Below the pieces are notes generated by a model. That model searched no databases, was not told where the DNA came from, and saw nothing but the letters and a program-made list of their open reading frames with translations. DNA of 64,000 nucleotides from positions 69,549,470 through 69,613,469 of the forward strand of contig OX465284.1 in the NCBI GenBank assembly GCA_949987705.1, read 5' to 3'. Source of the stretch: Thereva unica (taxonomy: Eukaryota > Arthropoda > Insecta > Diptera > Therevidae). Below, one piece after another: positions 1-11,250 of this stretch (the first letter of the stretch is position 1; every line of letters begins with the position of its first letter). The position numbers were made by a program, and so were the translations under genes.

Positions 1-204
1 ACATTCCAATAGGGGAAGCAAGCAACATGTTCTGTTTCATTCATACTCTTGTGTTTTTTGTATTAAATGAATATCTATCGCGCATTTGTTAATATTTTTT
101 TGGACTTTTTGAATAATGGTAGTTCTAATCTCTTCTTTCATATGTTTAACTCTTTTACTTGTCCTTGAGCTCCACCTAATCACTCTTGTTATTATTGCTC
201 GCTG
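1..204. other. No gene recognised
   Basis: AT-rich sequence upstream of the first recognisable retroelement fragment. I see no coding frame with family resemblance, no terminal repeat and no RNA gene. The homology to the 29 kb family B copy begins near 205, so something unrelated abuts it here. Confidence 0.5.
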
Positions 205-330
205 CCTTAAGCCACCGTAGGAATGTAGCAGCCCTCTCCATACGTTTTCGCTATTACCATGGCGACTGCTCCACTGAAATTCAGGACCTCCTGCCTGCAC
301 GGCAAAACTTTTCCCGCAACAAGGTACAAA
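205..330 (+). pseudogene. Family B non-LTR retrotransposon, C-terminal RT-ORF fragment (left part)
   Basis: This short stretch matches the better preserved copy at 29.25-29.35 kb almost base for base. It starts at the shared string gccaccgtaggaatgtagca and runs through the part encoding residues like 'DCSTEIQDLLPARQ'. In CR1/Jockey-type elements this lies downstream of the reverse transcriptase core. The fragment is truncated on the left and interrupted on the right by the element at 331-1646, after which about 35 bp of the same homology resume at 1647-1680. It has no promoter or start and is a dead fragment. The clade is inferred from the protein style only. Confidence 0.7.
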
Positions 331-1646
331 CAGATTGGCGCGAATTTTGTCGCGGAGGCGGTGTCCGTGGCGGCAAAATCGATTAAAATACACGCACCAC
401 CATATATGCTACCACAAAGGCGCGGAGGCGACTTGTCGCGCGGACAAATTCGAGCTATTTCGAATTCTGCCGCTGGTCGTCCAGTGGTACCAACCATGAC
501 GAGCTGATTTAGTACACATTTTTTGCTTTGAACTGCTGTCTGCCTGCAAATTGACAATTTGTTCGTGGCGGTTATTTTTAAATTTAATTCGTGATTTTTT
601 TTTTTTTAGTTTTTTAATGCAATTTATTATAAAATGGCAAAAAAGAAATTTACCAATTATGGGGCATAAAAAAGACGGTGTTGCAGGTATTTAAAACTAA
701 TTATTGTAATAAAATCAAACAAAAACAGTCAACAATAAAAAAAATTTTGTCTCTATTTAGCAACTCAATGTGACGGTTAATTTAAGCTTTTGGAGGTACT
801 TCAAGTTTATTTTTAGTGAAATGTTTATATTTATCCCAGAGGAATTTAACATAGGATTAAAAACTATAAAATTCCGGAGCCGGAGGAAAAACAGGAGCCA
901 GAGTAAAAGTAAAGTATTAAATTAATTTCTGGGAAAGTTTTTAGTTAAAGTTTTTGGTCAGATAAAATTTGAATTAAAACATGCTGAGGGTTCAAGCTGG
1001 AAATATTGATGATAGATATTTTAGGCGGAAACGCAGAAGGAGAATTTTTTATTACTTTCTAATGATGTAATATACATAGTTTAAACTTTCAGGTTGTGAA
1101 GCAGGTGGTATTAAATAGGCAAAAATAGGTTTTACAGAAAAGAGACGAAAGAATTTTGATCCAAAACGCAACGTTTGAAATTTTAAAAACAACTGATATG
1201 GAATTTTTAAAACTAAGCTATTTAAGTGATTTTAGGCATGTCCTATAAATGGGAAAACAATTCCGAACAAACCCACCCTTTTATTTTAATTTTTCGGGTA
1301 ATATTCGGTGAATGGAAAAATACCATTAAGCAGCCCTAACAACAAATCGCCCATTGTTTACTTACAGGTAAACTTATATAACGTAATATCATAAAACAAG
1401 TCATGGAACCACCCTCTTTCAAATAAAACCCTTTAGTTTTTAAATTTCAGGTAATTTTCTGTAAATGATTAAAAAAGTACAAAATAAATTCATTAAATTA
1501 TATTTACATTAAAAATTTCAAATTCATTTATTTAAATTCCATCGTCCGTTAAATTCCGTTAAATTGTCCGCGCCGCGCCAATCTGTTAACTAAGGCGGAA
1601 TCTAAAATCCGTCGAGCGGCGCGGCAAAAGTTGTCGCGCCAATCTG
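331..1646. mobile_element. Nonautonomous DNA element with inverted CAGATTGGCGCGA ends
   Basis: The left edge reads CAGATTGGCGCGA and the right edge, reverse-complemented, reads CAGATTGGCGCGA as well. Inward of this, both ends continue with imperfectly matched GC-rich sequence. The insert splits a family B fragment: homology stops at about 320-330 and resumes at 1647. A second copy of the right terminus (CGCGCCAATCTG) sits about 60 bp inside, at 1574-1585. There is no transposase frame. A clear target-site duplication is not visible and about 10 bp of the target appear lost, so the superfamily is undetermined. A 157-bp element at 23279-23435 has the same left terminus. Confidence 0.7.
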
Positions 1647-1680
1647 GCTCACCCTCATACCCTACAGCCCCCCAGTATAG
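1647..1680 (+). pseudogene. Family B non-LTR fragment (right part)
   Basis: Starting at gctcaccctc, this continues the homology to the 29.37-29.40 kb family B copy (shared string ccctacagcccccc) after the inserted element. It is too short to code for anything; its value is that it fixes the right edge of the 331-1646 insertion. Confidence 0.6.
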
Positions 1681-3180
1681 CTCCGAGGCAAACCTATGCA
1701 TGGTTAGAAAAAGGCAAAGAGAGGCAATGAAAGATAAGACATTTTTCGTAAGGGCCTTCCATCAAATGACAAAATATTGGTTGTAGATCTATGATCGGGC
1801 AGAAACCAGTTTCCTCGCTGTGTGATATAAAATGGGTTAAGAGATCAGTAGAAATTCTGTAACAAGCGAAGAAAATTATAAAAAAGTGGTAACCAGATGG
1901 AAGAAGTCGAAATAACAACGACCAAGCCTCCACATGAGAATCGAGCCCACAATTTACTACACTAGCGCCACTGCGTCAACTTCAAGAATGACACATTCAC
2001 CCCCAAACCCATAACCATTAAAGACAATTCTCACTTTCAATATCACCCCTCATCTTTGCCGAAAAATGTAAAACTTCTAACATTTTGAGCCCTTTTCGCA
2101 CCACACCCTCGAAACTTTCGAACAGCGTCAATTCTCTTCCTCAAAACCAGGGGGCAGCATACCAAATTTCAATTCCGCACGATGTCTGTAATCCGAGATA
2201 AAAGTGTTAAAGTAATAAATATCGAGTGAAATTAGATAAAAGTGAACAATAGTAATGCGCCTCGGGCCGATAACATCCCGAGTGAATTATTGCTATTGAA
2301 TGGGGCGAGGGACGACACACCCTTGCGTACGATGCACTATATCAAGTGAAATGTAAGGTATTTTTGGGGGACGAGAAAGTAATCCCCGCGAGGATCGAAA
2401 GGAATCAGTTATCTGCTGAATACGCAAAAAAAAAATGAATTTGCGTCAATGAAGTAATCAGGTGTAATTATAGGGGTTTTGGCGCAGAATTAGTTCGTGT
2501 CAAAATAGAGGTTGAGTGGGTTTCGCGAGACAGAAAGATAGAAGGGTTTATCATTCATTAAATCTGCGGCAAATATTGTGAAAATTGTGAAATAATAATT
2601 TCGCAATAGTAGGGGACGGGTGGTAAGCTTCCGCATCTCCGGAAGTGCCTTGCGAGCTGAACTAATCTTTTTCGAACTTATTTTGGAGAATTCAAAGATA
2701 CATACAATCAAGGCAATGCTTGCTTGGAAACATAATAGCAATTCCACAATGCTATCTAGGGCTTTTAGTTGTTACGATTACGACCGAGAATTGAGCATGA
2801 GATGTCGAAGAGGTTTGTGCGGAGATCGCCACATACGGTTTGATATTGAAGCGAATTAAAGATGTATCGATCGCGTTTCGAAAAGTTCGGCAAAATTGTG
2901 CTAACAAGTGATGGCAGAAGAGGACAGGTAATAACATAAGATTTGTCTCACAGACTTCATCCTGAAATTATGTTTTACCGAAGTGGCAGATATTGGACGG
3001 CATGATCTCCAATTGTTTCAGGTTTTTCGTAACTAGAACAGAAGCTCCGAAACAACTTGGTATGATTATATCCCGGAATATAGGGTGTGTGAGATGTGTG
3101 AGACCCAAGACTATTTTAGATAATACTGTTTCTTTTGAGAATATGTAGTTTCACCGCTACTCGTGGGAGTAATTATGAAT
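1681..3180. other. No gene recognised
   Basis: About 1.5 kb with only short frames on both strands, none with recognisable motifs or splice-bounded structure. Composition is AT-rich and mostly non-repetitive within this window. I see nothing to annotate. Confidence 0.5.
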
Positions 3181-3184
3181 AAAT

Positions 3185-3560
3185 AAAAAAAACAGCAACA
3201 GGAGGCGACAAATCTCGCTGCGAAAAAGGCTACGGCACTCACGAACCAACCCAAACCAAGTAAAGCTACAAATTCCACCCCTAAAAAAGCCTCCCAACGT
3301 GCTACTCTTTGCGGCACTGTCGCTGCCCAGCGTACGCCTACGGTCACAATGGGGATCAGGAGAACGAATGGTCTGAGGGAGTGCCAACAAGTTATGAAGA
3401 TCTGAAGAGACCGCAAAGGCAGGTCATCGAGTTCGCCTGGCCAGCAAAATCCATCGCGCGTGTCTAAAGAGGACTACGCCAAATTCCAGGATGACATTGC
3501 TTGGGCAAAGCAATTCATCCCAAACTTCACGCTAGAGCGGTTAAAGGTTACCAGCCTCTA
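3185..3560 (+). pseudogene. Family A ORF1-like N-terminal remnant
   Basis: In one plus frame the sequence reads as a Lys/Gln/Ala/Thr-rich low-complexity stretch (for example 'QQQEATNLAAKKATALTNQ' followed by 'PKPSKATN'). This is typical of the basic N-terminal part of ORF1 proteins in insect non-LTR elements. A stop interrupts it near 3404, and it leads into a short 'EDYAKFQDDIAWAKQF' segment. No CCHC knuckles are present before endonuclease-like sequence begins, so an internal deletion is likely. The assignment comes from composition and position rather than from a diagnostic motif. Confidence 0.45.
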
Positions 3561-3574
3561 AACGCCAACAATCC

Positions 3575-4130
3575 GTGGGTGACTGTCGACTGAAGCAAAC
3601 CTTTTGGAATATGGTGCAAATGACTCAGATAAACCTGCACCATTGTAAAGCAGCGTCCTCTGCGCTTTTGCTTCGATTGGCGTCATGCGAAGTCGATGTT
3701 GCCCTAGTCGAAGAGCTATTAATCCCTGATCACAGGATCTGTGGCTTAAGGATGCCTAAATTTAATCTTTTTAATACCAGAGATAAAATAAATATAAGTC
3801 TCTTTTTTCTCCCTCAATTTAGTGACGGAGACCCTACTGTGGTTGAGCTAGAGTTAAAACAGAAGAAACCCAGGATGACAAGATGGTGAGATGCATCGAT
3901 GCTGCCACGGTCCTGGTTATGGAAGGTGATGCAAATACAGACCTTACACAATGGGACAGCACGGACACCAAGGCTCGCGGTGAGGTTATTTTTAACTAGC
4001 TACTGAACACCAAGCAAGAAAAGTTGGACATCATCCTTGTTTCAGACTGCCACTCCGATCGAATAGTGGTCCGGATGGTTATGAAGGACCAGAGTTCAAA
4101 CTGCCAGACTCTAGCCCGACCACCACTTCT
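3575..4130 (+). pseudogene. Family A endonuclease (APE-type) remnant
   Basis: The frame from 3575 contains 'TQINLHHCKAASSALL', matching the start of the apurinic/apyrimidinic-type endonuclease of non-LTR elements, in which a conserved Asn sits in a 'QINLHH' context. It is followed by a conserved-style 'EVDVALVEELLI' segment. After a frame change near 3885 a second piece reads 'EGDANTDLTQWDSTDTKARG', matching the catalytic GDxNaHh..W.S..T...G region; the usual His is replaced. A third piece, 'LDIILVSDCHSDR', corresponds to the C-terminal end of the domain. In a functional element this domain nicks target DNA to prime reverse transcription. Frameshifts and substitutions make it inactive here. 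Confidence 0.65.
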
Positions 4131-4224
4131 AAAATGAAAAAGCTCAAAAGGACGATTAGGGATTACTATACTAGGCTGATTGCAAAGAACCTTGCTCCTA
4201 GGCCAGACTCTAGGAAGGCAATAT

Positions 4225-4268
4225 CTAATATATCTAAGGCAGACCATATATATCTAAGGCAGACCATA
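4225..4268. repeat. Tandem duplication of a ~22-bp unit
   Basis: The string atatatctaaggcagaccat occurs twice back to back within the decayed family A copy. It is probably a replication-slippage duplication. Confidence 0.8.
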
Positions 4269-4269
4269 T

Positions 4270-4610
4270 TAACTATGGGTTGTAACTATGAACCAGCAAT
4301 TGCGACGCAAGGGGTATCAATTCCTGACGTACGTGGATGACTTTGTTATCATCCAAAAAGGCAAATTCTCTCAATTCCTCTGTGATCTCATGGAGGCGCC
4401 CTTACAAACCCCCTCAAGCTGGACTGCCACCCGCGGACTTAAAGTTAACCCAGTTGTTCATGTGGCAAGGGAAAGCGCAACCATTCAGCCCTTACAATCT
4501 GGTTCTTGGATCGGAATCAGGGGACGCCACACGAAGGTGCTGAGCTATGTTATCGTCCCCACAAAAACCTGGGCTTACGGCGGGCGAATCGCGGCCGCGT
4601 AGCATTTGAA
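4270..4610 (+). pseudogene. Family A reverse transcriptase remnant (YVDD)
   Basis: The frame beginning at 4288 reads 'RRKGYQFLTYVDDFVIIQKG', the catalytic palm motif of a reverse transcriptase (YVDD here; YADD is more usual in non-LTR elements). It is followed by 'LCDLMEAPLQTPSSW' and 'RGLKVNP', the segment after the catalytic loop where non-LTR enzymes carry a conserved 'W....L..NP.K'. The fingers and most of the palm are absent upstream. A frameshift occurs near 4540, and the thumb region decays into unrecognisable sequence before RNase H begins. It cannot make an active enzyme. Confidence 0.65.
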
Positions 4611-4904
4611 GGGAATATGATGGCCGTAGAATTTTTAGCCATTTTTAAAGGCAGCACTTACGGCCTCACATATGAAAATGAGGAGATTACGATTATCCTT
4701 TTGTGTATACATCTGATTTATTATAAGGAAACCCAATTGCATTTGGGTGTGTGAAAATATCTCTATACAGATGTCGGTATGCGTGTGTGTGGTTTACTGC
4801 CGTACTGTCCTGCAACCGGCCTTATGATGTCCTTCATATGGCCGACGACTTTGTTTTAAGGTTTGGTGCTCGCCCGTTGTTAGGCCATATTTTATTTTAC
4901 TCAT

Positions 4905-5700
4905 AAACTTCTTTACTGATGGCTCCAAGCTCGAGAGTCGGGTGGGAGGAGTAGTCGTTTCCCCGGAGCTTGGGACTAAAATCTCCTTCAGACTACCCGA
5001 TCTCTACAGTGTACACCAAGCGGAGGTTCTAGCCATACAAGAAGCTCTTCTACTTATCAACCAGCAAGGCGGTAGGAATCGAACTGTCTACATCTTCCCA
5101 GAGAGTCGGGCGACTCTAAAAGCCTTGCGCCCTTGCACAATCAGCTCTAAAGCTACCTCTGAATGTCTCAGATCTCTAAACGAGATGGCTCTACACCCTC
5201 CTGGTATGGGTGCCTGGTCAACGATATATAAAGGGAAACTATAAAGCTGACGAGCTGGCTAGGAAAGGCACGACAGCTACTCTCCTTCCAGGTAAGGAAA
5301 GGGTTGGTATGCCTTAGGCCACTTTTGAACTGCGAAGCAAACAGCACACAATGCAAAAACCAAAAAAGCATTGGGGGATCTTAATAAATGCACTTTAACC
5401 AAATTATCCTTGCCCTCTTGTGATCTCAGGCGAACCACTTCCTCGGCCTCGGGAGACCAGATTTCTCGGTTATAGTTGGAGTGCTGACCGAACACTATCA
5501 GATAGGGACACATGCGACACGCTTAGGTCTTGAGACCTACGATTTTTGCAGAAGCTGTAAGAATCCGGACGAGGAGGAAAGTGTACTACATCTCCTATGT
5601 CACTTTGTCGAAGCAGAAGGAGACTAACCACATTTGGTGAACTATTTTTAAGCACGCTTGCGGAAGTCTCGAAGATTTAAATCCCTCAACTTAGAAGATT
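4905..5700 (+). pseudogene. Family A RNase H domain and C-terminal cysteine motif remnant
   Basis: At 4912 the frame opens with 'FFTDGSKLESRVGG', the first catalytic Asp motif of the RNase H fold (TDGS). It continues through 'VHQAEVLAIQEALLLI' (second acidic motif, Glu) and 'VYIFPESRATLKAL', where the usual Asp-Ser is altered to Glu-Ser. Beyond a frame change it reads 'ADELARKGTTATLLPG' (last acidic motif, D). A C-terminal 'FCRSCKNPDEEESVLHLLC' at about 5540-5600 is the CCHC-like motif that closes ORF2 in such elements. Stops and at least two frameshifts break the frame. Such an RNase H would degrade the RNA strand after first-strand synthesis. Confidence 0.7.
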
Positions 5701-5818
5701 TATTACTTCCTCGAGATTGTTTAACACTTTGACATCAAGTTTAAAGGGGGATTACTATGACATCACAATGTGCCTATCATTGGCCCAAGTGTATGACCTT
5801 AAACTAACAGCTCAGCCA

Positions 5819-5847
5819 TACCTAACCTAACCTAATATAACCTAACA
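5819..5847. repeat. AACCT-type 3' tail of family A copy
   Basis: A short run of CCTAA units with two degenerate interruptions follows the ORF2 remnant. It resembles the TTAGG insect telomere unit, but its place at the 3' end of a non-LTR element makes a retrotransposon tail the simpler reading. Confidence 0.55.
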
Positions 5848-5848
5848 T

Positions 5849-8427
5849 CTTTTGCAATTGTTCAACTTATTTTAATATAAATTACTTTATAAAAATTAGA
5901 TTCCAAACCATACTCAAAATGAGCGCACAATTCTCACGAAAAAAAAGTTATTTTGTTTGAAAAGATTTGAGGAAACTTTTCTGCGTCCTCCCCTAAAAAC
6001 AATAACTTCTACTAGGAATCTCTCTCAAAAACTTCAAGGATTAAGTAGCAAAAATGACCACCAACAAATCTAGACCAAAAAATAAGAAAAACGAACTTTT
6101 GCCAAACAAAAATCCAAGCAAAGACATCAAAATGCCAACCGTAATGAAGTTAGGGCGAAGGAGATAAGATCAGGACAGGACGAAACTCTTTAAGACGAGC
6201 CTAAAGCCGGGCAAAGGCAAAAATACAGAAACAGGACGAATAGATTGAGTTCCACCACCATCGAAATGCCACAGCCATATAGCAGAAGGCCCAAGGACAC
6301 TCTGGACAACCTCTATTCCGCACTGTATTTTGCGGGCAGCCGCTGCCTATTTACCGTTACCCTAATCCAGTTATGACGACATTTGATTTTTCCGGACTAT
6401 ATACCCAGCCATAGTCATTCATTCAGATGGCCACAAAAGGAGGATGTCGTCAACTAAGCCAGGGGCTCCCCTAAACGATTAGGTCTTCGGGCAAAGGACA
6501 TCGTTTCTGAATGTGGTGTGTGTCCACCCGTCGTCCCTGGCGCTTGGTCCTTGGAGAGATGATGATGTCGATTCTGTCCAAAATAACTGCCAGAAAATTT
6601 TCTCTGGTCTCTCATTTTCGACCCCTCATCTCGGGCGCTCCATGCCCTCCCCCTGCCTGGGAGGCCTCTTGTTCGGACAGAAAGGAAAACCAAATGTGTG
6701 TTTTTGTGTGTGTGCGAGTATACATAGAGTATGCCTGCCAGATTGAGGCAAATATCCTCATAAAAGGACCAAAACTTGCCAGGATAAAGGGTAGAGGGAT
6801 TATCACCAGCATGGAACGAGCCGCATAAATTGGATTCAATAAATGACAGAGTCAGGAGCGGAGCGCCTCTTCTAATGGGGGCACAAACAGGCCACTGAAA
6901 GAGGGCGTTCTATGCCCAAATTGATGGTCACCTTGTGATTATGAGGAGAGCTCTCGTCGGGTGCTTTGGTGCTGCCATTTATTCAGATGAATTCACGTAA
7001 ATAGGGTACCAAGTAATTATTTGGGTCGGAATTTCGGGTGAATCTAGATTTCCAGGCATATTAAAAGGGAGCAAATGTGCACAGTCCTTGTCGACAGTTT
7101 TAGTGCGATGTTAAATGCTGACCGAAATGTGCTCGAGTTATCTCCAGTCACAACAATCACCTCGCTCCACCACCCCCTGCACTCGATTAGCTCGACTTAA
7201 TTACGAGAATTAAATCAAAATTTACATTTCAGCCTCCGTTGTAATTGTAGTTTCCTAATTGATTGAGTTCATTAAACTATAATTAATTTGATTTAATTAA
7301 ATTAGGTCCTTTCGATGTTTTCCCATTAACATTCTCTCGCCCACGAAGCCCCATTGCTGATGAACTGATTCCTGCTGCGGTGAGTTACCTCTGGGCTGGA
7401 GTAGGATCGGTATAAATCAAAAAGTGCGTGGCCATTCCCGATTTGCCAAAAAAATCCATCAAGCGTGAATTTCGCAAATTTTCTGATATATTAGCTCATG
7501 AAGCTCGTGCACACTGAACTCGGCTGCACCACTATCGAGCTGCACTGCATAAAACCACCCCATTCCAGCCCCGCACAGAGCCACTCACCACTCCATTTGC
7601 AGCGCTTAAAACGTCGTTTATTATTACTAAATTCGAATGACGCTGAACGTTCTCCATTTAGATAAAACTGACGTAAATTTTCGCTATCATATCACCACCA
7701 ACCCCCACAGTATCGGCGCTGTGTGCGGAGCACCCCGGTCCACCCCCGCGCGCGTAATTGCTCTGGTGCACAATAATAATTCTTAACGCCTGGTTAATGC
7801 CGTGTTCATAATTAGGATTTGAATCGTGTTATTAACACCGGTCCGCACACCGCGTGGCGGCGGCTTGCGGCCGATCAGTTTTATTCAGTGGAGCACGTTA
7901 CGAGGTGTGAAGGACTGCGTTTGTGTGATACGCGGCAGCGTTTTATCGCCGGCGAATTAGATATAAAATGTTTATTGCTGCACGGTAATTTGTTTGGACA
8001 TTTTGCTGCCATTTGGGCAGAGGTGAGCAGTTGTGTGCCTCTACGTGTGGGAAGGAAATTGATTCGCTTTTGTTTGCGCGATTGGAGTCCATTGGGGAGC
8101 TTTGGGGATGAGCCCCCGGCGAGATAAAATGTGGACTCTTTGATTGGATTTTGTTATTTGTGATTTTGTGCAGGTTGATTTCTGATCATCAGGTGGGTTG
8201 AAATGGGATTGTTTAGAAGTGTAGGTGTGAATGAGGTAGGCCAGATAGGAACTGTGCTTTTCCCACTTTCATCAATAATCTTCCAAAGTTTTATACCATT
8301 GTTTGGTGGCTATGTAATGTATATCGTCGGATATTCCCTAGTATGCAAACAGCTTACATTGGCATCCTTCCTGATAATATAAGGCTCTTTCAACTACAGA
8401 TCGCCACGGCGGAATTCGCGATTCCAG
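5849..8427. other. No gene recognised; apparently single-copy sequence
   Basis: About 2.6 kb without a supportable coding region. Parts around 7140-7330 and 7740-7840 are rich in TAATTA/ATTAA motifs next to GC-rich blocks, a texture seen in non-coding sequence around developmental genes, but I cannot show conservation from one sequence. A 102-codon plus-strand frame at 7819-8127 has no family resemblance and no splice sites I trust. Confidence 0.4.
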
Positions 8428-8928
8428 ATGGTATTACTCATGGGATCCGGGTATCCTGAAAACAAGAACCATCCACAGCAGGTGAGGGCAAGGTGTAGAC
8501 GTGACCTTCGCAATATGTTAGGCATCCGCACGACAATTAAGACCGACTTACATTACTCGCCTGCAGAGCTTGTCTACGGTAAGAGTCCGACACTCACCAA
8601 TTCGATTTCCAAATCCGATAGAAGACAGAAATACTCACTCGTCGAGCCTAAGGGCAACACATCCTCGACAACCCAAGTCCAGAAGGATCTGTCAGTACGA
8701 TCAGATAACGCCATCCACATCAGCGGTCGGTGTTATAGACTTCCGGCATCTTCGTGGTTCTCTAATGTTTTTAGAACATTATCCAAATCCATAAGCAGTA
8801 TCAACGGCAAGAGGACTCCTCGCTGGAGAGTACTAAGGCATGTCGTCTTGACCACTCTTGCAGTACTTCACTGTCTAATACAATTATTAATTCCACATTC
8901 CGCCAACACTTGCTTCTATCTCTCGTAG
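8428..8928 (+). pseudogene. Ty3/gypsy-type integrase C-terminal remnant
   Basis: Within an open 166-codon frame, the segment at about 8510-8590 reads 'MLGIRTTIKTDLHYSPAELV' followed by 'YGKSPTL'. This matches the conserved stretch just after the DDE core of Ty3/gypsy integrases (LxGIRTxxKxDlxxspAELVYG). Upstream sequence that should hold the catalytic Asp and Glu residues is not recognisable, and downstream the frame dissolves without a chromodomain or LTR. The fragment is a dead piece of an LTR retrotransposon. Its frame is open by chance rather than function. Confidence is good for the family and poor for the boundaries. Confidence 0.65.
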
Positions 8929-8929
8929 A

Positions 8930-10211
8930 GTCCAGCCAGACTTACATGAGGCAGTACATTTGTCCCTTACACGATGGCCAATTGTACCGAGGCCACAAGT
9001 TTTTGAAATGTCCCGGTTCAAAACTAATGAACTACTTCTTTTTGTATCGGACCGGACAGATAACTCAACGATGAACTGGCAAACGGAAAGGGGGAATGGT
9101 TTCGAAATATTTGCATGGAACGTGGGAGCTGTATACCAACCTGGTAAGTTCAGAGTACTATTGGATCAGCTTGAAAAATACAAGGCCGATATAAAGGCAT
9201 AATGGTGAACAGGAATTACACAATATAATACAGCAACCTTGAGAGAGACCTCAAAAACTGTAAAAGTAATTACTTATAGGAGGCGCTAACGCAAAAGTAG
9301 GGCAAGAACGCATCTATTACTAGAGTTGAGCCGGACTTACAAGAGGCAGTTCATTTGTCCCGTACACGATAGTAAATTGTACTGAGGCCTCAACTTTTTT
9401 AAATGTCCCGGTTCAAAAATAATGTACTACTGGGATATGAGCGTGTATCGTGCGTTTGTAAAACACGAACTGCATAGATATTTTCTTACTGTTTTTGCCG
9501 CAGTCAAATATCCAATTTAAGCCGAGCCGTGGTGAGATTGTAAATACGAACTGGAGAGAAATCTCTTACATTTTTGAAGGAGTGAAATTTTATACTAAAG
9601 AGACAATTCTTACATTTTTCGAGGGAGGTGAATTTTGTACTGAAGAGACAATTCTTACATTTTTCGAAGGAGGTAACAATTCTTACATTTTTCGAGGGAG
9701 GTAAATTTTGTACTGAAGAGGCAATTCTTACATTTTTTGGAGGTAGTGAAGTTGGAGAGATATTTCTAGAGTTGAGCCGGACTTACAAGAGGCAGTTCAT
9801 TTGTCCCGTACACGATAGTAAATTGTACTGAGGCCTCAACTTTTTTAAATGTCCCGGTTCAAAAATAATGTACTACTGGGATATGAGCGTGTATCGTGCG
9901 TTTGTAAAACACGAACTGCATAGATATTTTCTTACTGTTTTTGCCGCAGTCAAATATCCAATTTAAGCCGAGCCGTGGTGAGATTGTAAATACGAACTGG
10001 AGAGAAATCTCTTACAATTTTGAAGGAGTGAAATTTTATACTAAAGAGACAATTCTTACATTTTTCGAAGGAGGCAAATTTTGTACTGAAGAGATAATTC
10101 TTACATTTTTCGAGGGAGGTAACAATTCTTACATTTTTCGAGGGAGGTAAATTTTGTACTGAAGAGGCAATTCTTACATTTTTTGGAGGTAGTGAAGTTG
10201 GAGAGATATTT
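8930..10211. repeat. 446-bp tandem duplication plus older diverged unit
   Basis: The unit starting ctagagttgagccggactta at 9320 starts again at 9766, a period of 446 bp, and the two copies are nearly identical over their first ~250 bp. A clearly older version of the unit start (cagccagacttacatgaggc) lies at about 8933. Inside each copy a ~40-45 bp subrepeat with the core aattcttacatttttcgagg recurs several times (about 9575-9740 and 10010-10230). The near identity of copies 1 and 2 indicates a recent unequal exchange or slippage event. Short open frames across it are by-products. Confidence 0.85.
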
Positions 10212-10490
10212 CTTACATTTTTCGAGGGAGGTAAAATTTTATTTTTATTTTTTAATCTCTATCTGTAACAATAAAATATTTTCGTGTTATTTTCAATTTT
10301 AGGGAGTTTCATTTTAAATCTGTAAATATGTTTTTCTTTATACAGTTAACAAAAATTTTAAAGAATATTTTTGTAATCAACATTCATAGGCACGATAATT
10401 AATATTTCCATTCATGCATTTATCATTTATCGTATCCTCTCTTTCGCAAACGCAATAGATCTCCCCCATCGCAACGTTTGAGCCATTCAC
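10212..10490. other. AT-rich spacer, no gene
   Basis: Very AT-rich sequence following the tandem array; no coding or terminal-repeat signal seen. Confidence 0.5.
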
Positions 10491-10504
10491 TACGTGACGT
10501 GCTA

Positions 10505-10650
10505 GCACAATACAATGGCACCTCGCCTCATTTGAAGTGAGACATTGTACTGGTTCAAAAGGAAAAAGAGGCTCCTCTTACAAACTCATTTTATTATCGT
10601 GTCCTACCCAACACTATCTATTACCCAACCATTGGAAAGCACAGCATACA
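10505..10650. repeat. Copy 1 of a duplicated non-coding segment
   Basis: The segment with gacattgtactgg and aggctcctcttacaaactca recurs at 11263-11341 plus 11618-11660, where it is interrupted by a foldback element. This uninterrupted copy shows the empty target site (ctcattttattatcgtg). The origin of the segment is unknown; it flanks RTE-like sequence on both sides. Confidence 0.65.
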
Positions 10651-10839
10651 TCCTGAGAGCAATGATAATGGGTCGACGACTGGTGGGCTTCGCTGCAGGA
10701 GCTAACATGATATTGGCCAGCACGAAACCCCAACACAGAAGAATACATAGAGCAACCTGGAAATTTCCACAGAGGAGACGGTCAATGCTATAAACTATAT
10801 AGTGATTTGTACAAAGTGATTATGAGGGACAGGATATCA

Positions 10840-11250
10840 TGCGTCAGGACAGAAGGAAGGAGAGAACAAAACGAGCGAAAATTAATACTGTGGCTCTCAA
10901 AGAAAAACTTTTTAGGGAAGAATATGTAGCAGAGTTAAATAGAGGTTCGGTGCATCGAATAACGAAGCTATAATATCCTGAGCCAAAACAATTCTTAAAA
11001 GGACGGGGGGAGTATTTTAAGGAGCTACTGAATAGAGACGACGAAAATTAGAATGATAATGATGTTAATCAATCCAATAGAAATGCACCAGTCGGTAGCG
11101 ATAGTGATACTGGTGCTGCAAATGAAAGTGAGGTGCCTACAATGGATGACGTACAAGAAGCTATGAATAACCTTAAAAACAATAAAGCCCCAGGAAAAGA
11201 TTGCATCAGCGATAGCATAGCGTTAGAAAAAATCCCACTTGAATGGATGT
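10840..11250 (+). pseudogene. RTE-type non-LTR fragment (endonuclease-RT linker)
   Basis: A plus frame at about 11140-11215 reads 'PTMDDVQEAMNNLKNNKAPG' followed by 'KDC'. This is the hallmark linker at the start of the reverse transcriptase in RTE-type and related elements (...eVxxAixxLKnnKApGxDgi). Upstream, about 11030, lies 'ELLNRDD', the usual segment just before it. The frame is broken, and catalytic motifs are missing because the fragment ends at about 11250, where the duplicated non-coding segment begins. Confidence 0.65.

Larger units (their letters stand above)
3181..5848 (+). mobile_element. Family A non-LTR retrotransposon with RNase H, decayed copy
   Basis: The sense-strand order is ORF1-like sequence, endonuclease, reverse transcriptase, RNase H and a cysteine-rich C-terminus, ending in AACCT-type repeats at 5819-5847. 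That order fits RNase H-bearing non-LTR lineages (I/LOA/R1-type). All frames are broken by stops and frameshifts, and large parts are missing: most of ORF1 including any zinc knuckles, and most of the RT. Related copies lie at 28.25-31.64 kb (same strand) and, more distantly, at 52.2-53.4 kb and 24.1-24.5 kb (opposite strand). The copy is non-functional. Confidence 0.75.

Noticed and set aside
5819..5847. Interstitial TTAGG-type telomere repeat
   Set aside because: Only a few degenerate units, placed at the 3' end of a family A copy; a retroelement tail explains them.
7819..8127. 102-codon plus-strand frame as a small gene
   Set aside because: No homologous domain, no signal peptide and no usable splice context; probably chance in GC-rich sequence.
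9575..10230. CRISPR-like regularly spaced direct repeats
   Set aside because: Repeats vary in spacing and sequence, have no unique spacers or cas genes, and the context is eukaryotic; it is a minisatellite.
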